From an uncultured Prevotella sp. (lineage in GTDB: Bacteria > Bacteroidota > Bacteroidia > Bacteroidales > Bacteroidaceae): 5,341 nucleotides of DNA. Shown here one piece after another: positions 5,333 to 5,341 of the stretch (position 1 is its first letter; every line of letters begins with the position of its first letter). The translations under genes were made by a program, and so were the position numbers. The stretch covers positions 1 to 5,341 of the forward strand of contig CAAGGA010000048.1 in assembly GCA_900769275.1 (NCBI GenBank), given 5' to 3'. Under the pieces are notes generated by a model that did no database searches, was not told the origin of the DNA, and worked only from the letters and a program-made list of their open reading frames with translations.

Positions 5333-5341
5333 CACTGGCAT

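Noticed and set aside
5284..5341. Possible start of a plus-strand gene (MKPPFINHPIM...) running off the right edge
   Set aside because: Only 19 codons are visible, most lie within the hairpin, and no promoter or recognisable motif is present.
5306..5341. Possible minus-strand gene ends, including ...ASVEVADIIIG and a CQCGSG string resembling a SEC-C motif
   Set aside because: These are fragments of about 6-11 codons; the CQCGSG frame stops at once. Nothing separates them from chance.

Overview
The window looks like a chromosomal segment from the phylum Bacteroidota, most likely order Bacteroidales (Prevotella- or Bacteroides-like). Three promoters fit the Bacteroidota pattern (TTTG, about 19 bp, TAnnTTTG, or its -7 half). 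The genes for RsmI, a Cbp1-like lipoprotein, a DUF554 protein and a sigma-54 response regulator are all of the Bacteroidales type. Translation starts lie behind A-rich leaders rather than strong Shine-Dalgarno sites. The genus is an inference.

Layout. Positions 1-2919 read leftward on the minus strand. rsmI (16S rRNA 2'-O-methyltransferase) comes first, then a coiled-coil surface lipoprotein of the Cbp1 type, then an NtrC-type sigma-54 response regulator, then the start of a HipA N-terminal-domain (HipS-like) gene that runs off the left edge. The first three are closely spaced and probably share the rsmI promoter. A back-to-back promoter pair (2971-3047) separates this unit from a rightward gene for an AI-2E/PerM-family membrane protein (3110-4189). 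A tRNA-Lys(TTT) gene with its own promoter follows, then a hairpin that probably terminates transcription from both sides, then a leftward DUF554 membrane protein (4427-5146). The last 195 bases hold no gene I can support, but they contain several inverted repeats.

The two leftmost genes are damaged. The response regulator has an in-frame TAG at codon 20, inside the receiver domain. Its 3' end is also lost: homology stops in the AAA+ domain and the frame closes ten codons later, two bases before the HipA-type start codon. The HipA-type gene has lost one base in an A run at codons 8-9; restoring it gives a good HipA N-terminal domain. No HipB-like helix-turn-helix gene lies in the usual place upstream. 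This reads as a deletion or insertion scar joining a regulatory gene to a decaying HipBA/HipBST-type toxin-antitoxin locus, although sequencing error cannot be excluded for the single-base lesions.

The second unusual element is a GTTTTT hexamer array (2135-2211). It encodes the Lys/Gln/Asn-rich tail of RsmI and fills the leader of the lipoprotein gene, so slippage there could alter both. I see no new multi-gene system; the most interesting points are the scarred regulator/hip junction, the repeat array and the unexplained hairpins at the right edge.
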